Source of the DNA: Microlunatus speluncae
GTDB taxonomy: Bacteria > Actinomycetota > Actinomycetes > Propionibacteriales > Propionibacteriaceae
Direction: 5' to 3'
DNA: 64,000 nt
Assembly (NCBI RefSeq): GCF_009299835.1
Contig: NZ_VKCZ01000019.1
Coordinates: 1-64,000 of the forward strand
Shown: piece after piece, positions 53,020 through 60,795 of the stretch
Position numbering within the stretch: the first letter of the stretch is position 1
How the letters are laid out: the number at the start of each line of letters is the position of its first letter
Notes under the pieces: generated by a model
What the model was told of the DNA's origin: nothing
The model's input: the letters and a program-made list of their open reading frames with translations, nothing else
Databases searched by the model: none
Translations under genes and position numbers: made by a program

Positions 53020-53265
53020 TTAGGACGACGCGCGCTCGATGTAGGCGACGGCGTCGCCTACGGTGCGGAGGTTCTTGGCCTCCTCATCCGGGATACTCAC
53101 GCCGAACTTCTCCTCGGCGGCGTAGATGATCTCCACCATCGACAGGGAGTCGACGTCAAGATCATCCGTGAACGACTTGTCCAGCGCGACATCGTCGGCC
53201 GGAACGCCGGCGACCTCGTTGACGATCTCGGCGAGGTCGGCGCGGATCTCTTCGGTGGTGGCCAT
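53020..53265 (-). CDS. acpP: Acyl carrier protein
   Basis: 81 residues, acidic and helical. The phosphopantetheine Ser is in DDLDVDSLSMVEIIYAAEEK near residue 42 (the DSL motif). AGGAG lies upstream of the ATG at 53265. It carries acyl intermediates between FabD, FabH and FabF, all encoded in this operon. Confidence 0.96.
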   Translation of the reverse strand: MATTEEIRADLAEIVNEVAGVPADDVALDKSFTDDLDVDSLSMVEIIYAAEEKFGVSIPDEEAKNLRTVGDAVAYIERASS

Positions 53266-53364
53266 GTGCTGATGGTCTCCTAGGTTCGGACATGCTGGTT
53301 GGACATGCATATTGATGGGGTGTTGCGGTCGCGGCCGGCCGGTCGGGTGGCCGCGGGATCGGCG

Positions 53365-54375
53365 TCAAGGAAGGACGATCACCTGCCCGGCATAGACCAG
53401 GCCGGCTCCGAAGCCGATGATCAAGGCGGTCTGACCGCTGTGGGCCTCGCCGGATTCGAGCAGGGCTTCCAACGCGAGCGGGATCGAGGCCGCGGAGGTG
53501 TTGCCCTGGTATTCGATGTCCTTGGCGATCACCACCCGGTCGGGCAGTTTGAGCGCCCGGAACATGGCGTCGACGATCCGCAGATTCGCCTGGTGCGGCG
53601 CGAACACGTCGATCTGGTCCGGCCCGACGCCGGCCCGGTCCATCGCCTCCGCGGCGACCTTCGCCATGGTGTACGAGGCCCAGCGGAACACCGGGTTGCC
53701 GTCCATCCGGAGCGTCGGGAAGTCCTGATGGTTGACCCCGGTCTGCCGGGCCGCGACATCGAACGCGGCGGTCTGGGTGATCAGATCGGCCTGATCACCG
53801 TCGGAGCCCCAGACCACCGGACCGATGCCGGGCTCGTCGCTCGGGCCGACCACGGCCGCGCCGGCCCCGTCGGCGAACAGGAAGGCGGTGCCGCGATCAT
53901 GCTTGTCGGTGATGTCGCTCAGCCGTTCGGCGCCGATCACCAGGACGTGCCGAGCGGTGCCGGTCCTGATCATGGAATCGGCCATCGCGATCCCGTAGCA
54001 GAAGCCGGCGCAGGCCGCGGAGATGTCGAACGCGGCCGCTCCCTTGGCCCCCAGCTCGGCGGCGATCCGGGTGGCGATCGCCGGAGTGGCATGGAAGTGG
54101 GTGACGGTGGAGACGATCACCACGTCGATCTGTCCGGGGGCCAGCTCGGTCCGGGCCAGCGCCGCCCGGCCGGCCGCGACGGCCATGGCCTGCACGGTCT
54201 CGTCCGGCGAGGCCCAGCGGCGTTCCTTGATCCCGGAGCGGGTCTGGATCCACTCGTCGGAGGAGTCGATCATGGTGCAGATCTCGGCGTTGGTCACCGA
54301 TCGCCGCGGCCGGTAGCCGCCGACGGCGTAGATCTTGGAGTGGGCGGCGCCCTGCGTCACCTGAAGTCCGGTCAT
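53365..54375 (-). CDS. fabH: Beta-ketoacyl-ACP synthase III
   Basis: 336 residues. The triad is Cys in FDISAACAGFCYGIAMADSM near residue 121, His in DVFAPHQANLRIVDAMF near 260, and Asn in DIEYQGNTSAASIPLALEAL near 290. IYAVGGYRPRRSVTNAEICT is the usual start region, and SSDEWIQTRSGIKERRWASP contains the CoA-binding Trp and Arg. It begins chain synthesis by condensing acyl-CoA with malonyl-ACP. The ATG overlaps the fabD stop by 4 bp. Confidence 0.96.
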   Translation of the reverse strand: MTGLQVTQGAAHSKIYAVGGYRPRRSVTNAEICTMIDSSDEWIQTRSGIKERRWASPDETVQAMAVAAGRAALARTELAPGQIDVVIVSTVTHFHATPAIATRIAAELGAKGAAAFDISAACAGFCYGIAMADSMIRTGTARHVLVIGAERLSDITDKHDRGTAFLFADGAGAAVVGPSDEPGIGPVVWGSDGDQADLITQTAAFDVAARQTGVNHQDFPTLRMDGNPVFRWASYTMAKVAAEAMDRAGVGPDQIDVFAPHQANLRIVDAMFRALKLPDRVVIAKDIEYQGNTSAASIPLALEALLESGEAHSGQTALIIGFGAGLVYAGQVIVLP

Positions 54376-55340
54376 CCTGCTGCCTCCGTACCGACTGCGG
54401 GCCCGGCGGCCGCATCCCCGTGTTGGTCGATGAAGGCACGCGCCTCCGCGAGCTGGTCGGGCGTGTTCAGCGCGAACAGCTCGACCCCCTTGAGATTGCG
54501 CTTGGCGATCCCGGTCAGGGTGCCGGCCGGCGGCAATTCCAGCAGGCCGGTGACGCCGAGGCCGGCCATCGCCTCCAGGCACAGGTCCCAGCGCACCGGC
54601 GCGGCCACCTGCCGGACGAGGCGGTCCAGCACCTCGCGGCCGTCGCCGACGACCTGGCCGTCGGCGTTGGACAGCAGCCGGGTCCGCGGGTCCTGGGTGG
54701 CGATGCCCGAGGCCAGCTCGGCCAGCCGCGCCACGGCGGGCTCCATGTGCACGGTGTGGAAGGCGCCGGCGACGCTGAGCGGGATCAGCCGGGCCCGCGG
54801 CGGCGGGTCGCCGGCGAGCGCCGCCAATTGCTCCGTGGTGCCGGCCGCGACGATCTGTCCGGAGCCGTTGTTGTTGGCCGGGGTCAGCCCGTGCCGCTCG
54901 ATCGCGGCCAGCACCTCGTCCGGCTTGCCGCCGATCACGGCGGTCATCGAGGTCGGCCGGGCCGCGCTCGCCGCGGCCATCGCCTGGCCGCGCTCGGCGA
55001 CGAAGACCATCGCCTGCTCCGAGGAGATCACGCCGACTCCCGCCGCGGCGGTGATCTCACCGACCGAGTGCCCGGCGACGACGCCGATCCGGGGATAGGC
55101 CTGCGCGGGATCGGGGAACAGTTCGGCCGCGGCCAGCAGTCCGGCCGCCACCAGCAGCGGCTGCGCGATCGCGGTGTCCCGGATCGTGTCGGCGTCGGCC
55201 TCGGTCCCGTAATGGGCGAGGTCGGTGCCGCTGACTTCCGACAGCTTGCTCAGCCCGGCCGCGAACCGTGACTCCTCGAGCCACGGATTCAGAAAACCGG
55301 GGGACTGGGCACCCTGTCCGGGCGCGACGATCGCGAGCAC
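54372..55340 (-). CDS. fabD: Malonyl-CoA:ACP transacylase
   Basis: 322 residues. The active-site Ser is in VVAGHSVGEITAAAGVGVIS near residue 92 (GHSxGE). The partner His is in VAGAFHTVHMEPAVARLAEL near 195, and MLAIVAPGQGAQSPGFL is the conserved start. It loads malonyl groups onto the acyl carrier protein. GTG start after a purine-rich stretch. First gene of the fab operon, with a likely promoter at 55409-55425. Confidence 0.95.
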   Translation of the reverse strand: MLAIVAPGQGAQSPGFLNPWLEESRFAAGLSKLSEVSGTDLAHYGTEADADTIRDTAIAQPLLVAAGLLAAAELFPDPAQAYPRIGVVAGHSVGEITAAAGVGVISSEQAMVFVAERGQAMAAASAARPTSMTAVIGGKPDEVLAAIERHGLTPANNNGSGQIVAAGTTEQLAALAGDPPPRARLIPLSVAGAFHTVHMEPAVARLAELASGIATQDPRTRLLSNADGQVVGDGREVLDRLVRQVAAPVRWDLCLEAMAGLGVTGLLELPPAGTLTGIAKRNLKGVELFALNTPDQLAEARAFIDQHGDAAAGPAVGTEAAG

Positions 55341-55408
55341 GGACTCAACTCTCTCCCGTGCGCCCCCGGAACTCCGTACGGGGACCCGACGAAACTCCCG
55401 CCGACTGC

Positions 55409-55425
55409 TTGTGGGAACCCTACAA
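55409..55425 (-). promoter_or_regulatory. Likely fab operon promoter with overlapping palindrome
   Basis: On the minus strand TTGTAGGGTTCCCACAA contains a TAGGGT -10 and is an imperfect palindrome about 70 bp before the fabD start. In mycobacteria and relatives the fab operon is activated by FasR at such a site, but no FasR consensus can be confirmed here. Confidence 0.4.
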
Positions 55426-55436
55426 AGCGGCGCTTC

Positions 55437-55460
55437 GCCGGGTGACGCCGCTCACCCGGC
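55437..55460 (-). terminator. Stem-loop downstream of the VOC pseudogene
   Basis: GCCGGGTGA (55437-55445) and TCACCCGGC (55452-55460) form a perfect 9-bp stem with a 6-base loop. It is 21 bp past the VOC stop and just before the fab promoter, so it probably insulates the two. Confidence 0.65.
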
Positions 55461-55480
55461 GGGCGGCTCGGAGCGGTAGC

Positions 55481-56054
55481 TCAGCGGCTCTCGTTGAATC
55501 GCACCGTGTTTCCGGCCGGATCCCGGAACACGCAGTCCCGTACGCCCCAGGGCTGCTCGGTCGGTTCCTGTTCGATCTCGGCGCCGCTCTCCCGTACGCG
55601 CGCGAACGTGCCGTCGAGATCGTCGGTGCCGAGGATGATCCAGCCGTAAACGCCCTTGGCCACCAGCGATTCGATGGCGCCGCGCTCGTCCTCGGTGATC
55701 GAGTCGTCGGTCACCGGTGGCGCCAACAGGATGGACGTTTCGGGCTGGCCGGCCGGACCGACGGTGAGCCAGCGCATCGTGCCCTGGCCGACGTCGTTGC
55801 GGAGCTCGAACCCTAGTGTCCCTCGCCAGGGATCCGTTGCATAAGTCGGTGGGATGAAGTGGTGAGCTGCAAGGCGGAGGAGGAAGGCGTACCGGGTCGT
55901 ACGGCGACTGACGACAACGCGGCAGATCGCCGCTTCAGCGCGCCGAATTATGTGACGGATCCCTGGCGGGGGGCACTAGCACGTCGCGATAGAACGTCAG
56001 CGAAGCCTCAGGATCCTTGTGGGGCAGGAATGTCGTCTGAATGGTGATCTTCAT
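55481..56054 (-). pseudogene. VOC (glyoxalase-like) family gene disrupted by a MITE-like insertion
   Basis: The 5' part runs from an ATG at 56054: MKITIQTTFLPHKDPEASLT, then FYRDVL at the CTAG site. The 3' part (from 55812 leftward) continues GFELRNDVGQGTMRWLTVGP and ends with DPAGNTVRFNESR. Together they make a normal VOC domain of about 136 residues with the usual FYRDVLGFELR and DPAGNTVRF motifs. Between them lies a 163-bp net insertion that adds a stop codon (after VPPARDPSHNSAR) and a frameshift. Removing the element and one CTAG restores the frame exactly. The 98-codon 3' remnant alone lacks half the fold and is unlikely to work. Confidence 0.88.
55817..55975. mobile_element. MITE-like non-autonomous element inside a VOC gene
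   Basis: About 160 bp flanked by CTAG on both sides (55813-55816 and 55976-55979), a target duplication of CTAG or TA. The ends are inverted repeats: 55816-55844 and 55948-55976 match at 25 of 29 positions, sharing CGCCAGGGATCCGT and CATAA, and weaker pairing extends more than 20 bp further in. No coding capacity. CTAG/TA target use is typical of IS630-type and some IS5-type elements, so a related full element elsewhere in the genome is expected. Confidence 0.85.
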
Positions 56055-56107
56055 GTCAGCCACCGTGCCAGGTCGTCACCGACCCGGCTTCTCGATTCCT
56101 GATCGAT

Positions 56108-58324
56108 CTACCCCTCGTCGAGGACCGAAGCGTGGGCCCGGTCCGGCAGGGCGGTCAGGTACGGGGCTTCGGGCCGGACCAACCGGGTCGACGCCGTGCC
56201 GAGGTCGAACCACAGGCCGATCAGCTCGAGCTCCCCGTTGTCTTCGGCCCGGCGGACACAGTCGAAGCTGCGCAGGTTCCGCAGCTGGACGGCGACGTTG
56301 GCGACCGAGAGTTTGTCCGCCGCGGCGAGCGGACTTCCGGTGACCGGGTCGACGAGCCCGGGCATCCGCTCGGCCCGGCGCAGCGACGGCTCGAAGTGGC
56401 CCAGCCAGGATCGCAGACCGGATCCGGCCGGCGCGGTCCGATGCAGCGCCGCCGCGGCCGCGCCGCAGTGCGAGTGGCCGCAGACGACGATGGACGCCAC
56501 GCCGAGCACCTCGACGGCGTACTCGACGGCCGCGCTGACCGAATCGCCGCCGGACCCCTGCCGGGGCACCAGATTGCCGATGTTGCGGACGCAGAACTGG
56601 TCGCCCGGTCCGGTGGTGGTGATCAGGTTCGGCACGATCCGGGAGTCGGCGCAGGTCAGGAACAGTTGCGTCGGCCGCTGGCCGTCGGCGGCGAGCCGGG
56701 CCAGCACCGGCCGGATCTCCTCGGCCCGCTGCTCGAACTCGCGGATCCCGTCCAGGGTGGTCTCGGTCCGCGGCCGGCCGGTGGCGAGCCGGCCCAGCCC
56801 GGCCAACCAGCGGAGCCGGCTGGAGTTGCCGCGCAGCGCCGTGAGCAGGGCGGCCTCGTCGAGGTGGACGGTGCCGCCGCGGGCGAGGTGTCCGCGGCGC
56901 CAGTCCTCGATCGCCTCGTACGCGGCGTGATCGAGATGATCGATCTGGAGCTCGACCCGGGCGGTCGCTCCGGCCGGCACGGTGCGCAGGGTCCGGATCA
57001 GGGCTGCGACGCCGAGGAACACCAGCGAGCCGTCGAGTCGTACGGTCCAGATCCCGTCCCGCTCGGTCGCCGCGACGCTCGACCGAGCCAACCGGTAGAG
57101 CACCCGGGCGAGCGCCAGCACGAGACCGGCGAGCACTCCCTCGGCCAGCCCGAGCACGGCGACGCCGAGGCCGGTGACCAGATAGACCAGCAGTTCGTCG
57201 TGCCGGCGCAGGGTCCTGATGTGGGCGAGCTGGATCAGTTTGATCCCGGTGACCAGCAGCACACCGGCCAGGGCGGCCATCGGGATCCGCTCCAGCAGGG
57301 CGCCGGCGGCGAGCACGAACGCGGCGATCCAGACCCCGTGCAGGATGGCCGACGCGCGGCTCCGGGCGCCGGCGGCGACGTTGGTGGAGCTGCGCACGAT
57401 CACGCCGGTGACCGGCATCCCGCCGAGCGCGCCGGAGATCGCGTTGGCGGCGCCCTGGCCGACCAGTTCCCGATCAAGGTTGCTCCGCGGCCCGCGGTGC
57501 AGCTTGTCCACGGCGACCGCGGAGAGCAGCGACTCGACGCTGGCGACCAGGGCGACGGTGAGCACACCGATGGTGATCTCCAGCGGCCCGCCGGTCGGCA
57601 ACGCCGGCGGGATCAGGCTGCGCAACGGATCGTCTGGCAGGTCGACTCGGTCGACGGGCAGCCACAGGGCGGCGGAGAGTACGGTCACGGCGACGACCGC
57701 GACCAGCGGCCCCGGGACGGCCCGGGCGCGCGGGATCCGTGGCCAGATCACCAGCAGGGCGACGGTCAGCACCCCGATCAACACCGACGGCGGATGGTGG
57801 CCGATCACCTGACCCGGCAGCTCGGCCAGGTTCTTGATCAACGAGCTCTGCGGCGAGCCGCCGAGCACCACGTGCAGTTGCTGGAACGCGATCGTCAGGC
57901 CGATCCCGGCGAGCATGCCGTGCACGACGGCCGGGGACAGCGAGAGGGCGAGCCGGCCGATCTTGGTGATCCCGAGCAGGATCTGCACCAGCCCGGCGGC
58001 GCAGGTGATCGCCGCGGTCGCGGGCCAGCCGAACTGGCTGACCAGCCCGGCGACGATCACGGTCAGTCCCGCGGCCGGACCGCTGACCTGCAGCACCGAA
58101 CCGCCGAGCGCGCCGGCGACGACTCCGCCGACGACCGCGGCGATCAGGCCGGCGATCAGCGGCGCACCGGAGGCGGCGGCGATGCCGAGCGAGAGCGGGA
58201 TGGCGATCAGGAAGACGACCAGGGAGGCCGGCACGTCGTGCCGGACGATCGAACGCCACGCCCTCGGTTCGGGAGCGTGGTCAACAGTGGTGGGTGCAGG
58301 CATCGGCACAGGTCCCATCGGCAT
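56108..58324 (-). CDS. SulP family anion transporter fused to a beta-type carbonic anhydrase
   Basis: 738 residues. A SulP membrane domain occupies about 25-420: ASLVVFLIAIPLSLGIAAAS, then SGPAAGLTVIVAGLVSQFGW, NAISGALGGMPVTGVIVRSS and others. A short STAS-like linker follows (about 430-510; DGIWTVRLDGSLVFLGVAAL). A beta carbonic anhydrase then covers about 530-730, with zinc ligands in LFLTCADSRIVPNLI near 570 and VVCGHSHCGAAAAAL near 628. Such fusions are thought to couple CO2/bicarbonate conversion to bicarbonate transport. The start could be the ATG at 58303, which has GGGA upstream. Confidence 0.9.
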   Translation of the reverse strand: MPMGPVPMPAPTTVDHAPEPRAWRSIVRHDVPASLVVFLIAIPLSLGIAAASGAPLIAGLIAAVVGGVVAGALGGSVLQVSGPAAGLTVIVAGLVSQFGWPATAAITCAAGLVQILLGITKIGRLALSLSPAVVHGMLAGIGLTIAFQQLHVVLGGSPQSSLIKNLAELPGQVIGHHPPSVLIGVLTVALLVIWPRIPRARAVPGPLVAVVAVTVLSAALWLPVDRVDLPDDPLRSLIPPALPTGGPLEITIGVLTVALVASVESLLSAVAVDKLHRGPRSNLDRELVGQGAANAISGALGGMPVTGVIVRSSTNVAAGARSRASAILHGVWIAAFVLAAGALLERIPMAALAGVLLVTGIKLIQLAHIRTLRRHDELLVYLVTGLGVAVLGLAEGVLAGLVLALARVLYRLARSSVAATERDGIWTVRLDGSLVFLGVAALIRTLRTVPAGATARVELQIDHLDHAAYEAIEDWRRGHLARGGTVHLDEAALLTALRGNSSRLRWLAGLGRLATGRPRTETTLDGIREFEQRAEEIRPVLARLAADGQRPTQLFLTCADSRIVPNLITTTGPGDQFCVRNIGNLVPRQGSGGDSVSAAVEYAVEVLGVASIVVCGHSHCGAAAAALHRTAPAGSGLRSWLGHFEPSLRRAERMPGLVDPVTGSPLAAADKLSVANVAVQLRNLRSFDCVRRAEDNGELELIGLWFDLGTASTRLVRPEAPYLTALPDRAHASVLDEG

Positions 58325-58592
58325 CGGTGTCGCAACATCGATTCGTCGCCGCGGCGACGTGTCGAACTGGATCGTGTCGGTGTCCGTCGAATGATCACGA
58401 CGGAACGATCCGTCGTCAGACGATCAGGGGATGCTTCCGGCCGCGCCGATGCGCCACGAGGTCGTACAAGATCATCGGGGGCCTCCCGGGTCCGCAGTTC
58501 TGGCCGCTGTGGGCCGGCCCCGAGCCCGGCTACTGCACCTCACAACTAGCAGACCCCGCCCCGAGTTCCCGCTAGCGCCGCCCGCCCCACCA
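58325..58592. other. Intergenic region upstream of the SulP gene
   Basis: 268 bp without a supported gene. It must hold the SulP promoter (leftward), but I find no clear -35/-10 pair or strong operator. Confidence 0.5.
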
Positions 58593-58662
58593 CCAAACGC
58601 GGCAGTTGCGACGATCCGCGGCAGTTGCAACTGCCGCGGATCGCTCGAACTGCCGCGTTTGG
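58593..58662. repeat. 70-bp palindrome built from GCGGCAGTT units
   Basis: The two 35-bp arms (58593-58627 and 58628-58662) are inverted with only a 4-base mismatched block, and no loop: the centre is TTGCAA. The outer part CCAAACGCGGCAGTT and the inner GCGGCAGTTG share the same GCGGCAGTT unit, so it looks like a palindrome of a repeat. It lies 21 bp past the alpha-galactosidase stop and may end that transcript. Confidence 0.85.
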
Positions 58663-58683
58663 GTGGGGTAGGGGCGGGGCGGG

Positions 58684-60747
58684 TTAGAGGGTCAGGCGGT
58701 CGAGGTCGGGGGCGCTGCTGCTCGGGTTGCCGAAGGTGATCTTGTTCGGGCCCGCTTTGAGGTCGACCATGACCTGGAGGGTCTGCGGGGTGTTCCAGTC
58801 CTCGTCGTTGGTGCCGGGGGCGTTGATCCAGGTGATCTTGTCGTTGATCGTGATCTTGGCCTGACGGGAGGAGTCGGCGGCGACGTAGTCGATCGTCAGC
58901 AGATAGCTGCCGTCGGCCGGGGCGGTGATCGCGGGGAAGCTCATCGTGCCGGAGCCGCCGATGTAGCCGGCCTTGCGGCCGCCGGAACAGTTGTCGCAGT
59001 CCCAGATCCCGGCGCCACCGGCGAGCTGGTTGGCCGGGTCCTCCGCCTCGTACTCCCGCGGGCCGTCGGCGCCGGGGGTGGTGATCCGGAGCGGTGCGCC
59101 GGGGGCCGAGGTGTGTCGGGCGCCGACCGCCCGGATCTCGAATCGGTACGCGGTCGCCGGGTCCAGCCCGGTGATCACGGTGTCGGTGTCACCGGTGCGG
59201 AGTGCTTCCCGGCCGTTGATCAACACGGCGTAGTCGGGTGCCTCGCCGCCGTCGGTCGCCGGCTGCCAGGCGAGGGTGACCCGATCGGGCCCGGCGTCGG
59301 TCGCCCGCAGCCCGGTCGGAATCGACGGCTGCGCGGCGTGCGGCTTGACCGGTCGGACGGTGAAGAGCCTGGAGCCGTGCACCGGCAGGTCGGCGCCGAT
59401 CCCGGAGCGCTCGACCCCGAGATCCTTGCCCTGCCAGACATCGCGGACCTTGGCGGGACCGTCGAAGCCGAGCTCGCGCCAGCTGGCCGAGACCTTGGCG
59501 GGCTCGCCGGCCAGGTTGAACAGCGCGACGGTGTTGCTGCCGTCGTCATTGCGCGCCGACCACACCTGCTGCTGCGACGACTGGCTCAGCGGCCGGGCCG
59601 CGTTGCCGCGCTGGTTGATCGCGATCACTTCGCGGTTGGTCAGCAACTGCTTGCCGTACGCGTCGAGTCTGGTCAGGTCGTCGCCGATGTAGAGCGGTGC
59701 CGCGGCGATCGACCAGAGGGTGACGTAGCTCTGCCGTTCGGCCTTGGTCAGCCCGTCCATCTCGCCGTTGCCGACGTTGAGCGAGTCGAGGTTGGGCCAG
59801 AATCCGGCGCCCGCGTCGTCCAGCCACTGCACGGAATCGAACCAGCGTTGCTTCACCGACTGGTCCCACTTGACCAGGGTGTCGCAGTAGCACTCGACGT
59901 CGGTGTCCACCCGGACCCCGTTCGACCACTGCTTCCACTCGTCGGCGTAGCGGTGGCTGATCGACCAGGAGAGCAGGAAGTTCATCGATCGCCCGGTCTT
60001 CTTGATCGCCTTCGACCAGGCCTCGATGTCGGCCCGGTTGTCGTAGTTGGCGCCGCCCTTGAACGAGCCGGGGCCGACCCCGTCGATCTTGATGAAGTCG
60101 ACGCCCCAGTCGGCGAACACCCGGGCGATGCTGTCGGCGTACGCCTGGGCGCACGGGCTGTCATAGTTGATCTTGTATGACATGTCCCAGCCGTTGGTGG
60201 TGCGCAGGTCGTCGTAGACCAGATCGGCGGTGGTGCAACCGGGCGCGTCCTTGATCGGTGTCGTGCCGTCCCGGTAGACGTCCTTGCCCAGCCCGACCAC
60301 GGTGTAGATGCCGAACCTCAGGCCGCGATCATGGACGTAGTCCGACAGCGCCTTGATCCCGCTCGGGAAACGATCTTGGTTCACGGTCGGCAGTCCGTGC
60401 TCGTCGCCGCCGGACTGCCAGCCCGCGTCGATGTTGATGTATTCGTAGCCGAACTCGGCCAGGTCCGCGGCCATCACATCGGCCTGGGCCCTGACCCGGT
60501 CCTCGTGCAGCCAGCTGCCCGGTCCGTCGGGATTGACGCCGGGGTAGTTGGTCGCCTGCAGGCTCCAACTGCTCCAGCCCAGGTACGGCTTCGCGGCGGT
60601 CGCCGGGCCGTTGTCCCGAGTCGGTGCGATCGGTTCGGCGACCGCGGCCGGGGCGGCGGTCAGGCCCGCAGCGGTGATCACCAGAGCCAGGGCGGCTGCG
60701 GTCAGGCGGGGGAGTCGGGGCCGGCGGACAGGATTCGGATGCGTCAT
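58684..60747 (-). CDS. Secreted GH27 alpha-galactosidase with FN3 and carbohydrate-binding modules
   Basis: 687 residues. A Sec signal covers about 1-36 (RLTAAALALVITAAGLTAAP, cleavage near AVAEP). The GH27 barrel follows, with PYLGWSSWSLQATNYPG near 53 and YEYINIDAGWQSGGDEHGLP near 100. The nucleophile Asp is in WGVDFIKIDGVGPGSF near 215, the acid/base Asp is in the RVDTDVECYC region near 280, and NLDSLNVGNGEMDGLTKAER follows. An Ig-like C-terminal domain and an FN3 domain (about 470-560) precede a CBM35/CBM6-like module (YEAEDPANQLAGGAGIW to the end). It releases terminal alpha-galactose outside the cell. GGAAGG lies before the ATG at 60747. Downstream of a ROK regulator in the same direction. 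Confidence 0.92.
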   Translation of the reverse strand: MTHPNPVRRPRLPRLTAAALALVITAAGLTAAPAAVAEPIAPTRDNGPATAAKPYLGWSSWSLQATNYPGVNPDGPGSWLHEDRVRAQADVMAADLAEFGYEYINIDAGWQSGGDEHGLPTVNQDRFPSGIKALSDYVHDRGLRFGIYTVVGLGKDVYRDGTTPIKDAPGCTTADLVYDDLRTTNGWDMSYKINYDSPCAQAYADSIARVFADWGVDFIKIDGVGPGSFKGGANYDNRADIEAWSKAIKKTGRSMNFLLSWSISHRYADEWKQWSNGVRVDTDVECYCDTLVKWDQSVKQRWFDSVQWLDDAGAGFWPNLDSLNVGNGEMDGLTKAERQSYVTLWSIAAAPLYIGDDLTRLDAYGKQLLTNREVIAINQRGNAARPLSQSSQQQVWSARNDDGSNTVALFNLAGEPAKVSASWRELGFDGPAKVRDVWQGKDLGVERSGIGADLPVHGSRLFTVRPVKPHAAQPSIPTGLRATDAGPDRVTLAWQPATDGGEAPDYAVLINGREALRTGDTDTVITGLDPATAYRFEIRAVGARHTSAPGAPLRITTPGADGPREYEAEDPANQLAGGAGIWDCDNCSGGRKAGYIGGSGTMSFPAITAPADGSYLLTIDYVAADSSRQAKITINDKITWINAPGTNDEDWNTPQTLQVMVDLKAGPNKITFGNPSSSAPDLDRLTL

Positions 60748-60795
60748 CGCAGTGCCTTCCAGAGGGTCGGTCACTCGACCGTACCGGCACTTACT

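Noticed and set aside
55481..55777. A short intact VOC protein of 98 residues
   Set aside because: It lacks the first beta-alpha unit of the fold, which is found intact on the other side of the MITE-like element.
56132..58549. Long open frame opposite the SulP-carbonic anhydrase gene
   Set aside because: Same shadow effect; the minus-strand gene has clear transporter and zinc-site motifs.
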